Origin: Naasia sp. SYSU D00948
Lineage (GTDB): Bacteria > Actinomycetota > Actinomycetes > Actinomycetales > Microbacteriaceae
NCBI RefSeq assembly: GCF_017916515.1
Contig: NZ_JAFMTA010000001.1
Coordinates: 310,001 to 374,000 of the forward strand
Direction: 5' to 3'
DNA length: 64,000 bases
Below the pieces are notes generated by a model that saw only the letters and a program-made list of their open reading frames with translations, was not told the DNA's origin and did not search any database. Numbering within the stretch: the stretch's first letter is position 1; each line of letters opens with the position of its first letter. This document shows, in pieces, positions 52,037 through 61,077 of this stretch. The position numbers were made by a program, and so were the translations under genes.

Positions 52037-53035
52037 GGGCGCCGGCCCGGTGCTGCCGCGGATGCGCGCGCGGGGCCGCAGGTAGACCGACTCGGGCGCG
52101 TCCCGGGCCTCGATGAGCCCGGACATGCCGAGCCACGCCTTCTCGCCGAGCTCCTCGGCCGGCACGGTCGCCGTGGTCAGGGGCGGCGAGGTGTACGCCG
52201 CGAACGGGATGTCGTCGAAGCCGGCGACCGAGACGTCTTCCGGCACACGGACGCCGCTGGCGGCGAGGGCGCTCAGCAGGCCCATCGCGACGAGATCGTT
52301 GAAGGCCAGGACGGCGGTGGCCCCGCTCGCCAGCACGTCGTCGAGCACGGCGGCTCCCGCGTCGAAGTCGACTCCGCAGGGGACCTCGTCGACCCTGGCG
52401 CCGGGGTTGGCACGGCGGAAGTCCTCCACCGCCTCGAGGCGGTGGGCGTTCGATGCACTCCAGGGCACGCCCGCGAGGTAGAGGATGCGGCGGTGACCGA
52501 GCGCGGCGAGGTGCTCGAGGAGCTCCGTGAGTCCCGACCGGTAGTCGGCCGCCACGACCGGCACGCCCGCCCGCGGGTCCCGGTTGACGAGGACGACGGG
52601 CGCGAGCTCCGGGAGCAGCGTCGCGAGCCGCTCCTCGGGCATGCGGGGAGCGCAGAGCACGATGCCGTCGGTGCGGCGGCGGCTCGCGACGGCGAGGACC
52701 TCCTCCTCCTCGACCACCTCGGCCGAGTCGGCGACGAGCACGTGGTAGCCGCTCCGTGACGCCGCTCGACTGAGACCCCGGAGGATCGCCTGGAACGTCG
52801 GGTTGCCGAGGTCCGGCACCACGACGCTCACGGTCTGGGTCCGGCCGGAGACGAGGCTGCGGGCGAGCGGACTGGCCGTGTAGTTCAGCGAGGCCACGGC
52901 CGCCCGCACCCGGTCGGCGAGCGCGGGGTCGACGGAGGGATTGCCGTTCATCACCCGCGACACGGTGGCGAGGGACACACCGGCGTGCCGGGCGACGTCC
53001 GCCATCGTCAGCGGCTTGGGGGCAGGGGTGGCCAC
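52025..53035 (-). CDS. LacI family regulator of the sugar-acid regulon
   Basis: A 336-residue repressor type. The HTH at about 10-30 is MADVARHAGVSLATVSRVMNG and the hinge LARSLVSGRTQTVSVV, followed by a sugar-binding domain with FNDLVAMGLLSAL and GFDDIPFAAYTSPPLTT. HTH SLATVSRV is the classical form that binds operators with a GC-centred palindrome. An AAGCGCTT operator lies 58 nt upstream, suggesting autoregulation. It converges with the esterase gene, overlapping it by 12 nt. Confidence 0.9.
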   Translation of the reverse strand: MATPAPKPLTMADVARHAGVSLATVSRVMNGNPSVDPALADRVRAAVASLNYTASPLARSLVSGRTQTVSVVVPDLGNPTFQAILRGLSRAASRSGYHVLVADSAEVVEEEEVLAVASRRRTDGIVLCAPRMPEERLATLLPELAPVVLVNRDPRAGVPVVAADYRSGLTELLEHLAALGHRRILYLAGVPWSASNAHRLEAVEDFRRANPGARVDEVPCGVDFDAGAAVLDDVLASGATAVLAFNDLVAMGLLSALAASGVRVPEDVSVAGFDDIPFAAYTSPPLTTATVPAEELGEKAWLGMSGLIEARDAPESVYLRPRARIRGSTGPAPSAR

Positions 53036-53092
53036 GTCGGCGCTCTCCTCTGCTTCCGGGGACGGCCGGGCGCGATCAGCCTAGTGTCCCGC

Positions 53093-53108
53093 CAGAAAGC
53101 GCTTGCTG
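53093..53108. promoter_or_regulatory. LacI-family operator before the regulator gene
   Basis: CAGAAAGCGCTTGCTG is palindromic except for one pair and contains AAGCGCTT. It lies between the M24-like gene (ends 53138) and the LacI start (53035), so it probably controls the repressor itself. Confidence 0.75.
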
Positions 53109-53137
53109 CTTCCGGGGTGGACGGGGACGCGGGATCG

Positions 53138-54223
53138 CTACCCGAGCTGGAGCACGGACGGGCGGGCGACGCCTCGGACCGGCGTCGTCGGCCACCGCGG
53201 GTCGACCGTCAGCGGGGTGACGATGCCGCCCTCGATCACCACCGTGTCCTCGACCTTCGCGCCGGCCGCGGAGGGGTTCCAGGTGACGTGCGCCCGCGGC
53301 GCGAACACGTCGGGCAGACCCGGCACCGCTCGGGGGTCGCGGCCGTCGTAGCCCGCGGGGCCGCCCTGATGGTGGCGTGTCCACTCGACCGGCGGGAAGC
53401 CGTGTCGCGGGTAGGCGGCGGCGATCTCGGCGAGCGCGTCGCTCACGGCCGCACCCGCCCGGGTCACGGCGAAGGCGTCGGCCTCCACCTCGAGGATGCG
53501 CGCCTCACTGTCCTCCTCCTCCGCCGTCGCCGGCCCGAACCGGATCCAGCGCGTGAGGTTGGCGATGAGGCCCCAGCGGCGCGCGCAGAGGACCACCATC
53601 GCCCGGCGCCCGATCGGCGACGGCGTCGGGAGGGGATGCCGGTGCTCGGAGCGCGACTCGCCGCCGACGAGGACGACGAGGGAGTCCATGCCGCGGGAGG
53701 CCACGAGGCCGGTGACGCGCGCGGCGAGGGCGGCCTCCGTCATGTCCGGCGTCGCCCCCTCCAGCGCATCCGTCAGGGCCTCGGCGGCACGCCGCCCGAG
53801 CGCCGCGAACCGCGCGCTCTCCGTCGGGAGCAGCGCGGAGCGGGCGGCGCGGAGCTCGGCGGCGATCGCCGCCTCGGCGATGCCGTCCGCGGGCGCCGGG
53901 AGCCACCAGTCCCGGGCACGGACCTCGACGTCCTCCGGCAGCTCCTCGCGCAGCATCCGGTCCCGCTCGTTGCCGGTCAGGTGCACGACGTCCCCGTGCC
54001 GACCCACCCGGACCGCGACGATCGGCGGCGCGGCCAGGCTGACGTGGGTCCGGGCGCCGTCGAGGTACCAGTTGACGGCTGCGGCGGTCGTGAGGAGGAC
54101 GGAGTCGGCCTTGTGACGGTCGAGGATCTCGAGCACTCTCGCACGCTTCACGGTCCGGTCCTCGCGACTGGGCGAGAGATCTCGCGTCCCGTCGGCGGGC
54201 GCTTCGGTGGGATCAGGACGCAC
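53138..54223 (-). CDS. M24 family (aminopeptidase P/creatinase fold) protein, metal site degenerate
   Basis: 361 residues from GTG 54223, which has GAGGAGG 6 nt upstream and overlaps the cupin gene by 11 nt; GTG at 54151 is an alternative. The N-terminal domain (VLEILDRHKADSVLLTTAAAVNWYLDGAR) and the C-terminal pita-bread fold match M24. However, the usual metal-binding DxGxxxxGYxxDxTR reads LCARRWGLIANLTR, without the two Asp. A His (TRHHQGG) and the late VEDTVVI Glu remain. It may be creatinase-like (metal-free) or non-catalytic. Confidence 0.7.
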   Translation of the reverse strand: MRPDPTEAPADGTRDLSPSREDRTVKRARVLEILDRHKADSVLLTTAAAVNWYLDGARTHVSLAAPPIVAVRVGRHGDVVHLTGNERDRMLREELPEDVEVRARDWWLPAPADGIAEAAIAAELRAARSALLPTESARFAALGRRAAEALTDALEGATPDMTEAALAARVTGLVASRGMDSLVVLVGGESRSEHRHPLPTPSPIGRRAMVVLCARRWGLIANLTRWIRFGPATAEEEDSEARILEVEADAFAVTRAGAAVSDALAEIAAAYPRHGFPPVEWTRHHQGGPAGYDGRDPRAVPGLPDVFAPRAHVTWNPSAAGAKVEDTVVIEGGIVTPLTVDPRWPTTPVRGVARPSVLQLG

Positions 54224-54968
54224 GGGTGCCCTCCTCAGGACGGACCGGGTTCGCGACGTCGAAGGCGCGCAGCCGGCCGCACATGCCGAAGCCGCGCAGG
54301 GTGCCCGGCGTCTCCGCCTCATGAACCGCTGCGGCGGCCAGGTGCGGCGCAGCACCGGCCGCGAGCGCAGCGACCGCGGAGAGCGTCTCGGACGCCTGCG
54401 CCAGGGGTCCCTCGCGCACGATCGCCTCCCAGGAGGGTGCGAGCGGCGCGACCAGCGCCGCCGCCGCGTCGTGGAAGGCGCGCAGCGGACCGAGGTCCCC
54501 CGCCCGCGCCGCATCGCGGAGCCGGACGAAGCCGGTGACGGCGAGGTCGCGGCGCCGGGCGGCATCGACGGCCCGCTCCGCCTCGGTGGTCCGCTGCGGC
54601 AGGCGTGCCGCCGCCCGGTAGGCGTCCGGGTCGGCGAGGACCTCCGGCGGGAACGTGAGCACCGCGTCCCCCGCCTCCGGCAGACCCGCGTTCTGCATGA
54701 GGACGACCACCTGCAGGCCGCCGAGATTGACGGCACGGTGGATCGTGCCCGGCGTGAACCAGACGACCGATCCCGGCTCGAGGGGCGTCTCGCGGTAGCC
54801 CTCGAGGTTCAGCGTGTGCAGCTCCCCCGCCCCGGCGACGACGATGTAGCACTCCGTTGACGCCAGATGCAGGTGGGGGCTGCCGCCGACGATCCCGTCC
54901 GGCGCGGCGTCGTCGTACACGTCGAGCAGGCTCACCGAGGTGCCGCCCGGGAAGCTGCTCCGCGTCAT
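54213..54968 (-). CDS. Cupin domain protein
   Basis: A 251-residue protein. The cupin domain lies at about 5-95 with metal-type His/Glu ligands in SPHLHLASTECYIVVAGAGE and a second motif VVWFTPGTIHRAVN. The C-terminal ~150 residues are helical and Ala-rich, unusual for a minimal cupin. It may be a sugar isomerase/epimerase or a sensor. ATG overlaps the upstream gene stop (ATGA), so it is part of the 57.0-to-53.1 kb operon. Confidence 0.8.
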   Translation of the reverse strand: MTRSSFPGGTSVSLLDVYDDAAPDGIVGGSPHLHLASTECYIVVAGAGELHTLNLEGYRETPLEPGSVVWFTPGTIHRAVNLGGLQVVVLMQNAGLPEAGDAVLTFPPEVLADPDAYRAAARLPQRTTEAERAVDAARRRDLAVTGFVRLRDAARAGDLGPLRAFHDAAAALVAPLAPSWEAIVREGPLAQASETLSAVAALAAGAAPHLAAAAVHEAETPGTLRGFGMCGRLRAFDVANPVRPEEGTRAS

Positions 54969-55906
54969 CCCGCCGCCTCGACGACGGAGCGGCCGGAGGT
55001 CCGGGCGAGCACGTCGCGGGCGGCCGTCAGCAGATCGTCCGCGACGTCCTCGGCCGCACCGTCCGCGACGCCGACCGCGTACCGGAACGCCACCGTCTCG
55101 CCGTCGCCGATCTCGAGCTCCTCGCTGAAGAACGGCGCGGGGTTGAGGCACGCGAACTGCTCGCTGCGCGCGAACCACTGCGGAGGATGGTGCGGGTTCG
55201 CCTCGTCGTCGACCATGAGGATCGTCGACGCCGCGTCCGACTCGTCGTGCCGCCCGGTGAAGGCGAGCCACTCCGCCCTCCGCCCGCGCAGCTCGTCGCC
55301 TCCCGACCCCTCGGCGCCCACCAGCCGGCCGCCGGTGAAGGACCTCGGCCCGCGCCAGAAGAGCCCGCCGTACCCGGCGTTCTCGCGTCCCTTCGTGGTC
55401 GGGGACCCGATCGAGACGCTCGCGCCGGACGCGTTCGTCATCGCCGTCTCGAACACGAGCACCCAGGCGGCGTCGGAGACCAGCTCCGCGCGCAGGCTGC
55501 GCCGCTCGGTGAAGTACGGTGCTCCCGCCTGCGTGATCCAGTCGAGCTCGTGCGTGAACTCGGCGCCGCCGCCGTCGCGGCCGAGGCCGACGACTCCCCG
55601 GTGGCGCTGGGTGCCGTTGTTGTCGAGCTGCACATAGGAGCGGCCGTGGACGTAGGTCGGGCCGCCCCAGAAGTTCTGGTCGCCGACGTTCGGGAGGGAC
55701 CAGGCGATGCCCTTGTGCCACACGTGGTCGTGCGGGCGGTAGAGACTGACCACGTGGCCGGCCCTGGTCCGGACGGGATGCACGTACGGCTTGGGCGACT
55801 CGAGCTGGACCGTGTCCGGGGCGTAGACGTAGCGGAGGAGCGGGTTGTCGCCGTCGCGCACGGTGACGGCGACGTCGACCTCGTGGTCGAGCGCGAGCCC
55901 GCTCAT
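54965..55906 (-). CDS. DUF6807 (PmoA-like) family protein
   Basis: A 313-residue, beta-rich protein with SLYRPHDHVWHKGIAWSLPNVGDQNFWGGPTY-type sequence, where a His cluster (HDH...HKG) could bind metal. MVDDEANPHHPPQWFARSEQFACLNPAPFF near the end is also conserved in this family. DUF6807/PmoA-like proteins often sit beside Gfo/Idh oxidoreductases in sugar operons; function is not established. ATG overlaps the Gfo/Idh stop (ATGA). Confidence 0.78.
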   Translation of the reverse strand: MSGLALDHEVDVAVTVRDGDNPLLRYVYAPDTVQLESPKPYVHPVRTRAGHVVSLYRPHDHVWHKGIAWSLPNVGDQNFWGGPTYVHGRSYVQLDNNGTQRHRGVVGLGRDGGGAEFTHELDWITQAGAPYFTERRSLRAELVSDAAWVLVFETAMTNASGASVSIGSPTTKGRENAGYGGLFWRGPRSFTGGRLVGAEGSGGDELRGRRAEWLAFTGRHDESDAASTILMVDDEANPHHPPQWFARSEQFACLNPAPFFSEELEIGDGETVAFRYAVGVADGAAEDVADDLLTAARDVLARTSGRSVVEAAG

Positions 55907-57015
55907 CCGACCGGCTCCTTCAGACGCGGCCACGGCACCGCGCCACCGTCCATGCTCCGCGTGAAGGGGTCGTCGCCGGAGAGGTCCCCGGCCGCCACCG
56001 GGAGGCCGCGGAAGGCCGACGCGTAGGTCGCCGCTGCGAACTCCATCGTGCGGCGGGCGTCCGCCAGGGAGACCCCCGGCTCCTCCCCGGACTCGAACGC
56101 GTCGAAGATGGCCTGGAGCTGCACCAGGTGCCCGCTCTCGTCGTCCACGGCGTCGCGCGTCCAGAGCTCGGCGAGCTCCTCGTGCCCGGCGACAGGCGTG
56201 AAGCGCCAGTCCTCGTTCCGGTAGCCATAGACGTGCTCGAGCTCGACCGTGGCGTGCTCGAAGTCGAACCGCAGCCGCGAGCTCTGCCGCGGCGACACGA
56301 TCGAGTTGACGACCGTCGCGAGCGCGCCGTTCTCGAAGCGCGCGATCGCCATGGAGACGTCCTCGGTGTCGGTCGGCCGGCTCTGCCGCGCCGCCATGGC
56401 GGTGACGAGGCTCCACGGTCCGAGGATCGACAGCAGCAGGTCGAACTGATGGATGCCGTGACCCATCGTGGGCCCGCCGCCCTCGACCTCCCACCGGCCC
56501 CGCCAGGGCACATCGAAGTAGCCGTCGTCGCGGTACCAGAGGGTCTCGCAGGTCGCGACGAGGGGCCGCCCCAGGGCGCCGCTGCCGACGAGCCGCCGGA
56601 GCCGGACGGCGCCGTCGCCGTACCTGTGCTGGAAGACCGTGAGCATGGGCACGCCGGTCTCCTCCTCGACGACGGCGAGCTCGTCGAGCTCGCGCAGGCT
56701 CAGGGCCGGGGGCTTCTCGACGAGCGCCGGGACCCCGGCGCGCATCGCGGCGATCGCGAGCGGCACGTGGGTCTTGGGCGGCGTGCAGATGTGCACCAGG
56801 TCGAGCCGCTCCGCCGCCAACAGGTCGGCCGCGTCCGTGTACACGGCGGGCACCGAGAACTGCTCCGCGAAGGCCGTGGCTCGGCTCTGGTCGACGTCGA
56901 CGACGGCGACGAGCTGCGCCCGGTCGGGCAGCTCGCGAAGGGCGTTCGCATGCGCGTGCGCGATCGCCCCGGTGCCGATGATGGCGGCGCGGAACGGCGG
57001 TCGGGAGGTGGACAT
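55903..57015 (-). CDS. Gfo/Idh/MocA family oxidoreductase (second)
   Basis: A 370-residue NAD(P)-dependent oxidoreductase with AAIIGTGAIAHAHANAL (about 9-25), LVEKPPALS (EKP motif) and MGHGIHQFDLLLSILG, the substrate-site His/Asp region. It starts the second operon and has an AAGCGCTT operator 152 nt upstream, probably in the promoter. It is distinct from the 49.8 kb paralogue (shorter N terminus, different substrate loop), so the two may act on different carbons or anomers of one substrate. Confidence 0.88.
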   Translation of the reverse strand: MSTSRPPFRAAIIGTGAIAHAHANALRELPDRAQLVAVVDVDQSRATAFAEQFSVPAVYTDAADLLAAERLDLVHICTPPKTHVPLAIAAMRAGVPALVEKPPALSLRELDELAVVEEETGVPMLTVFQHRYGDGAVRLRRLVGSGALGRPLVATCETLWYRDDGYFDVPWRGRWEVEGGGPTMGHGIHQFDLLLSILGPWSLVTAMAARQSRPTDTEDVSMAIARFENGALATVVNSIVSPRQSSRLRFDFEHATVELEHVYGYRNEDWRFTPVAGHEELAELWTRDAVDDESGHLVQLQAIFDAFESGEEPGVSLADARRTMEFAAATYASAFRGLPVAAGDLSGDDPFTRSMDGGAVPWPRLKEPVG

Positions 57016-57167
57016 GAGGTGGGAGGTCTCCTTCTCCTGCGGGTCGGCCCCGCCGCGAGCCGGCGGGGCGGCGGCCGTCTCCCCGCGGTCGTCGACGACC
57101 GCCTCGGGGCCCTCCGATCTCGTGGCCGGAGCGCCTCTCCCTCAGTTCTAATGGCTCCCGGCCGATT

Positions 57168-57183
57168 GGGGAAGCGCTTTCCC
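57168..57183. promoter_or_regulatory. LacI-family operator, second operon
   Basis: GGGGAAGCGCTTTCCC is palindromic except for one pair, with the AAGCGCTT core. A possible -10 (TAGAAC on the minus strand near 57145) lies between it and the Gfo/Idh start. Confidence 0.8.
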
Positions 57184-57230
57184 GACTTTCCCGAGATCGT
57201 TCCGCGCGCGCCCGCCCTGCCGCGGAAGGG

Positions 57231-58163
57231 TCAGGGCACGGTGTAGCCGGCGGCCTTGAACAGCCCGTACCACTCCTCCCGGGTGAGGCGGATGTCCGAC
57301 CCGGCGGCCGACTCGCGCACGCGCTCGGGCTTCGTGGTGCCGAGCACCACCTGGATGTTCGCGGGGTGACGTGTGATCCAGGCGACGGCGATCCCGGTCG
57401 GCGTGACCTCGTACTTCGCGGCCAGCTCGTCCAGCAGGTCGTTGAGGTCGGCGAACTTCTCGCGGTCGCCGATGAACGTCCCGGTGAAGAACCCGGCCTG
57501 GAACGGCGACCACGCCTGCAGCGTGATGCCGTGCAGCCGGGAGTAGTCGAGGATGCCGTTGTCGCGGTCAGTCGACTGGTCGAGCGCCCCCATGTTCGGA
57601 GCGATGCCCTGCGCGATCAGCGGGGCGTGCGGGATGCTCAGCTGCACCTGGTTGACGAGCAGCGGGCGGCTCACGGAGCGCTTGAGCAGCTCGATCTGCC
57701 CCGGCGTGTGATTCGACACCCCGAAGTGGCGGACCTTGCCCGCGCTGTGCAGCGTGTCGAAGGCCTCGGCGACCTCCTCCGGCTCGACCAGGCTGTCCGG
57801 GCGGTGCAGCAGCAGGATGTCGAGGTAGTCCGTGCGCAGCGCCGAGAGGGATTCATCGACCGAGGAGAGGATGTGCTCCTTCGAGAAGTCGAAGACCCCA
57901 CCCGGCCGGATGCCGACCTTGCTCTGCAGGATCATCTCCCCGCGCTCCGCGGGCGACAGGTCGAGCGCCTCCGCGAAGCGGGCCTCGCAGCCGTGCAGAG
58001 GGTCGCCGTACACGTCGGCGTGGTCGAAGAAGTTGATGCCCTCCTCGCGGGCCGCGCCGACCAGGGCCCGCACCTCCTCGTCGCTGAGCGACTGGATCCG
58101 CATGAGGCCGAGGATGATGTTGGAGGCGACGAGGTCGGTGCCGGGGAAGGTCAGAGTCTTCAT
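57231..58163 (-). CDS. Aldo/keto reductase
   Basis: A 310-residue NADPH-dependent reductase. The catalytic tetrad lies in FFDHADVYG (Asp, Tyr), LQSKVG (Lys) and LLLHRPD (His). GTTKPERVRESA near the end is the NADP-binding region. The sequence style (KTLTFPGTDLVASNIILGLMRI) fits the YdhF/oxidoreductase group. GGAGGG sits just before the ATG. It ends 48 nt beyond the AAGCGCTT operator and points towards it, so it is probably not part of that regulon. Confidence 0.9.
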   Translation of the reverse strand: MKTLTFPGTDLVASNIILGLMRIQSLSDEEVRALVGAAREEGINFFDHADVYGDPLHGCEARFAEALDLSPAERGEMILQSKVGIRPGGVFDFSKEHILSSVDESLSALRTDYLDILLLHRPDSLVEPEEVAEAFDTLHSAGKVRHFGVSNHTPGQIELLKRSVSRPLLVNQVQLSIPHAPLIAQGIAPNMGALDQSTDRDNGILDYSRLHGITLQAWSPFQAGFFTGTFIGDREKFADLNDLLDELAAKYEVTPTGIAVAWITRHPANIQVVLGTTKPERVRESAAGSDIRLTREEWYGLFKAAGYTVP

Positions 58164-58364
58164 CCCTCCGTCTTACCCCCTCCGACGGTCGGCCGCCCGA
58201 ACCGGGCGTCTCTTCGGATAGGAGGGCCTCTCCGGTGGCGTGGACTCTTATCCAATCGACAAGGAACGGTCAGCCCTTCTCCATCCGCCCCGTGGGCTCC
58301 GGATAGCCGCCGCCGCGAGCGTGAGCGGCAGCCCCTCATCGGGAGGGGCGGAAGGAGCACAACC

Positions 58365-59093
58365 ATGGAGACGAGAAGGAAGCTGACGGTCGCAGGGGTC
58401 TCCCTCGCCGCGGTCATCGCCGGCGGCGCGCTCACGGCGGCCGCCATCCCGGCCGTGGCCGTGACCGAGTCCCCCACGTCGAGCGAGACCCGGCCCGACC
58501 GCGGCCCGCACGAGGCGAACGGCATCACCGAGGAGGAGCTCACCGGCGACGTCGCGGAGCAGGTGGAGGCTGCGGTGCTCGCCGAGTACCCCGACGCGAC
58601 GATCGAGCGGATGGAGACCGACGCCGACGGGGCCGCGTACGAGGCGCACATCACGCAGGCGGACGGGACGCGGGCGACCGTGAAGCTCGACGAGTCCTTC
58701 GCGATCACGGGCACCGAGACCGGCGGCCCGGGCGGCGGCCACCGCGGGGGCGGCCCCCGCGAGGGCGAGGAGGAGCTCACGGGCGACATCGCCGACCAGG
58801 TCGAGGCGGCGGTGCTCGAGGAGTACCCGGACGCCACCATCGACCGGATGGAGACCGACGCGGACGGCGCGACCTACGAGGCGCACATCACGCAGGCCGA
58901 CGGGACGCGGCTGACCGTGAAGCTCGACGAGTCGTTCGCCATCACCGGCACCGAGGAGGGGCGCACCGGCGGCGGCCCCCGAGGGGACCGGCCGGGCCGG
59001 GACGGCTTCGACGACTCGGGTTCCGACGACACGGACACCGACGACACGGACAACGGCACCGACCCCGACACGGAGACGGGCGCCGCGAGCTGA
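58365..59093 (+). CDS. Secreted protein with two tandem PepSY-like domains
   Basis: 242 residues, ATG at 58365 following GAAGGAGCAC. A signal peptide covers about 1-33 (TVAGVSLAAVIAGGALTAAAIPAVA). Two nearly identical ~63-residue blocks (about residues 52-114 and 132-194) each contain EELTGD, QVEAAVL, EYPDATI, a METDADGA and a VKLDESFAITGTE. This is the PepSY pattern of alpha-beta domains that inhibit peptidases or act in the envelope. The tail is Asp/Thr-rich with repeated DDTD. Confidence 0.8.
   Translation: METRRKLTVAGVSLAAVIAGGALTAAAIPAVAVTESPTSSETRPDRGPHEANGITEEELTGDVAEQVEAAVLAEYPDATIERMETDADGAAYEAHITQADGTRATVKLDESFAITGTETGGPGGGHRGGGPREGEEELTGDIADQVEAAVLEEYPDATIDRMETDADGATYEAHITQADGTRLTVKLDESFAITGTEEGRTGGGPRGDRPGRDGFDDSGSDDTDTDDTDNGTDPDTETGAAS
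58515..58953 (+). repeat. Tandem duplication encoding the two PepSY-like domains
   Basis: Two direct DNA copies about 240 nt apart (start to start), each near 190 nt, separated by a Gly-rich linker. By eye most bases are identical, including silent sites (for example the run encoding EAHITQADGTR in both), pointing to a recent duplication or gene conversion. Confidence 0.75.
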
Positions 59094-59142
59094 TGCCCGG
59101 CCTGCCCGCGTCCGCCTCCGGGGTGCCGGCGGACGCGGGTAG

Positions 59143-61077
59143 CTAGCCGGCGCGCACCACGCGGAGCCAGACGAAGCCGTGGGGCGGAAGGTCGATCCCC
59201 GCACTGAGCGTGACCGCCTTCCCGGACACGAGCTCCACCGCCTCGGAGGGCAGTCCGGACAGCGTCACCTCGTTCACGTGCTCCCGCCGGTCCCCGAAGT
59301 TGGCGAGCACGACCACCGTCGACTGCTCGGCGCCGATGCCCGGCCGCTGATAGCCGAGGACCTGCGGGTTGTTGGAGTGGAACGGCACGAGCGCGCCGTC
59401 CCAGAACTCGGGCGTCGAGGACCGCACCTCGATGAGCCGCCGCAGCCGCTGGAAGATGCGCCCCGCCGGGGTCGAGGGATCGCCCCGGTCCGCGTACGCC
59501 TCGGCGGGATACCGCGGCCGCCCGACCCAGCGGCTGTCGTCCGCGTGGCCGGGCTCGAAGACGTAGCCGTAGTCGTTCAGCTGGCCCACCTCGTCGCCGA
59601 GGTAGAGCAGCGGGATCCCGCCCGTGCTGAGGACGACCGAGTGCATCAGGACGATCCGGTCGACGGCTCCCGGGTCGCCCGCCTCGAGCCCCGCGAGCGA
59701 GGCGGTCGCTCCCGAGATGCGGCAGTCGCCGGTCCGGGGATTGTCCTGGAAGGGGACGCCGCGGGCGAAGCTGCCCGGGAAGCGGTTGACGTAGAACGCG
59801 TTGAGGAACCTCCGGTGGTCGTAGCCGTTGATCCCGAGCTCGGCGGCGTCCTCGTCCGCGAACGTCCACCCGATGTCGTCGTGGCTCCGGACGTAGTTCA
59901 CCCACGCGGTGCCCGCGGGAAGGGCATGCCGCCGATCCAGTGCCTGCTGGAGCAGCCCGACGTCGCGCGTGGCGAGGGTGCTCCAGAGCAGCGCCATCTG
60001 CAGCGGGTTGTAGCTGAGCTGGCACTCCTGAGGACTGATGTACTGGATGACCTCGTCCGGGTGGACAATCGCCTCCGACTTGAACAGCATCGACGGCGCC
60101 GCGATCCGGCAGACGGCGTTGAATGCCTGCAGCAGCAGGTGCGCCTCGGGGAGGCTCTCGCAGGGGGTTCCGAGCTCCTTCCAGATGAACGCGACCGCGT
60201 CCATCCGCAGGATGTCGATGCCGACGTTGGCGAGGAACAGCATCTCGCGTGCCATGGCCCGGAACACGGCGGGGTTCCGATAGTTGAGGTCCCACTGGAA
60301 GGTGTGGAACGTCGCCCAGATCCACCGGCCGTCCGGCAGCTGCACGAAGGATCCCGGATGGTCCTCGGGGAAGATCTCGCGCACGGTCTGCTCGTAGGCG
60401 TCGGGCAGCTCTCGATCCGGGAAGATCCAGTAGTACCCCTCGTGCTCCGGGTCGCCGGCCAGGGCCCTGCGCGCCCACTCGTGCTCGTTCGAGGTGTGAT
60501 TGAAGATGAAGTCGACGACGAGCGAGATCCCCGCCTCGCGCAGGTCCGCCGCGAGCGCCCGGAGGTCGTCCATGGATCCGAGCGCCGGGTTCACCTCGCG
60601 GTAGCTCGACACCGCGTAGCCGCCGTCCGAGTTCTCCTCGGGGGCGAGGAACAGCGGCATGACGTGCAGGTAGGTCATGCCGAGCTCGCGGAAGTAGGGG
60701 ATGCGGTCGCGCAGCCCGGCGAGGTTCCCCGCATACCGGTCCGCGTAGCAGACGCCGCCCAGCATGCGGTTGGACTGGAACCACTCGGGGTCCTCGACCC
60801 GAAGGGCGTCCCGCCGCTTGAGCTCCGGGTCCCTGTCGGCCCACGACGCCGCGGCGTCCGCGGCGAGCCGCCGGAGCTGCTCGCGCACCTCGCCGCTGTC
60901 GCCGTAGACGCGGAGGAACAGGGCCTGCAGCCTCGGGAACTCCGCGTGGAAGCGCTCCTCGAAGGCCCGCCAGTCCTCGTCGGGCACCCTCTCGGGACGC
61001 AGTCCGGTGAGCAGTTCCGCACTCGAGGACACCGACTCCGCCTCTCCGTCGAGATCGCGGCCGGATGACCGCACCAC
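59143..61077 (-). CDS. Amylosucrase-like GH13 enzyme
   Basis: A 644-residue GH13 alpha-glucosyltransferase. Asp293 (RMDAVAF) is the nucleophile, Glu335 (FKSEAIV) the acid/base and Asp400 (RSHDD) the third carboxylate. Each sits exactly seven positions after the classic Neisseria amylosucrase residues 286/328/393, and the length matches. The reaction makes alpha-1,4-glucan and releases fructose from sucrose. No signal peptide is visible. GTG at 61077 is chosen for length. It diverges from the monooxygenase gene. Confidence 0.88.
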   Translation of the reverse strand: MVRSSGRDLDGEAESVSSSAELLTGLRPERVPDEDWRAFEERFHAEFPRLQALFLRVYGDSGEVREQLRRLAADAAASWADRDPELKRRDALRVEDPEWFQSNRMLGGVCYADRYAGNLAGLRDRIPYFRELGMTYLHVMPLFLAPEENSDGGYAVSSYREVNPALGSMDDLRALAADLREAGISLVVDFIFNHTSNEHEWARRALAGDPEHEGYYWIFPDRELPDAYEQTVREIFPEDHPGSFVQLPDGRWIWATFHTFQWDLNYRNPAVFRAMAREMLFLANVGIDILRMDAVAFIWKELGTPCESLPEAHLLLQAFNAVCRIAAPSMLFKSEAIVHPDEVIQYISPQECQLSYNPLQMALLWSTLATRDVGLLQQALDRRHALPAGTAWVNYVRSHDDIGWTFADEDAAELGINGYDHRRFLNAFYVNRFPGSFARGVPFQDNPRTGDCRISGATASLAGLEAGDPGAVDRIVLMHSVVLSTGGIPLLYLGDEVGQLNDYGYVFEPGHADDSRWVGRPRYPAEAYADRGDPSTPAGRIFQRLRRLIEVRSSTPEFWDGALVPFHSNNPQVLGYQRPGIGAEQSTVVVLANFGDRREHVNEVTLSGLPSEAVELVSGKAVTLSAGIDLPPHGFVWLRVVRAG

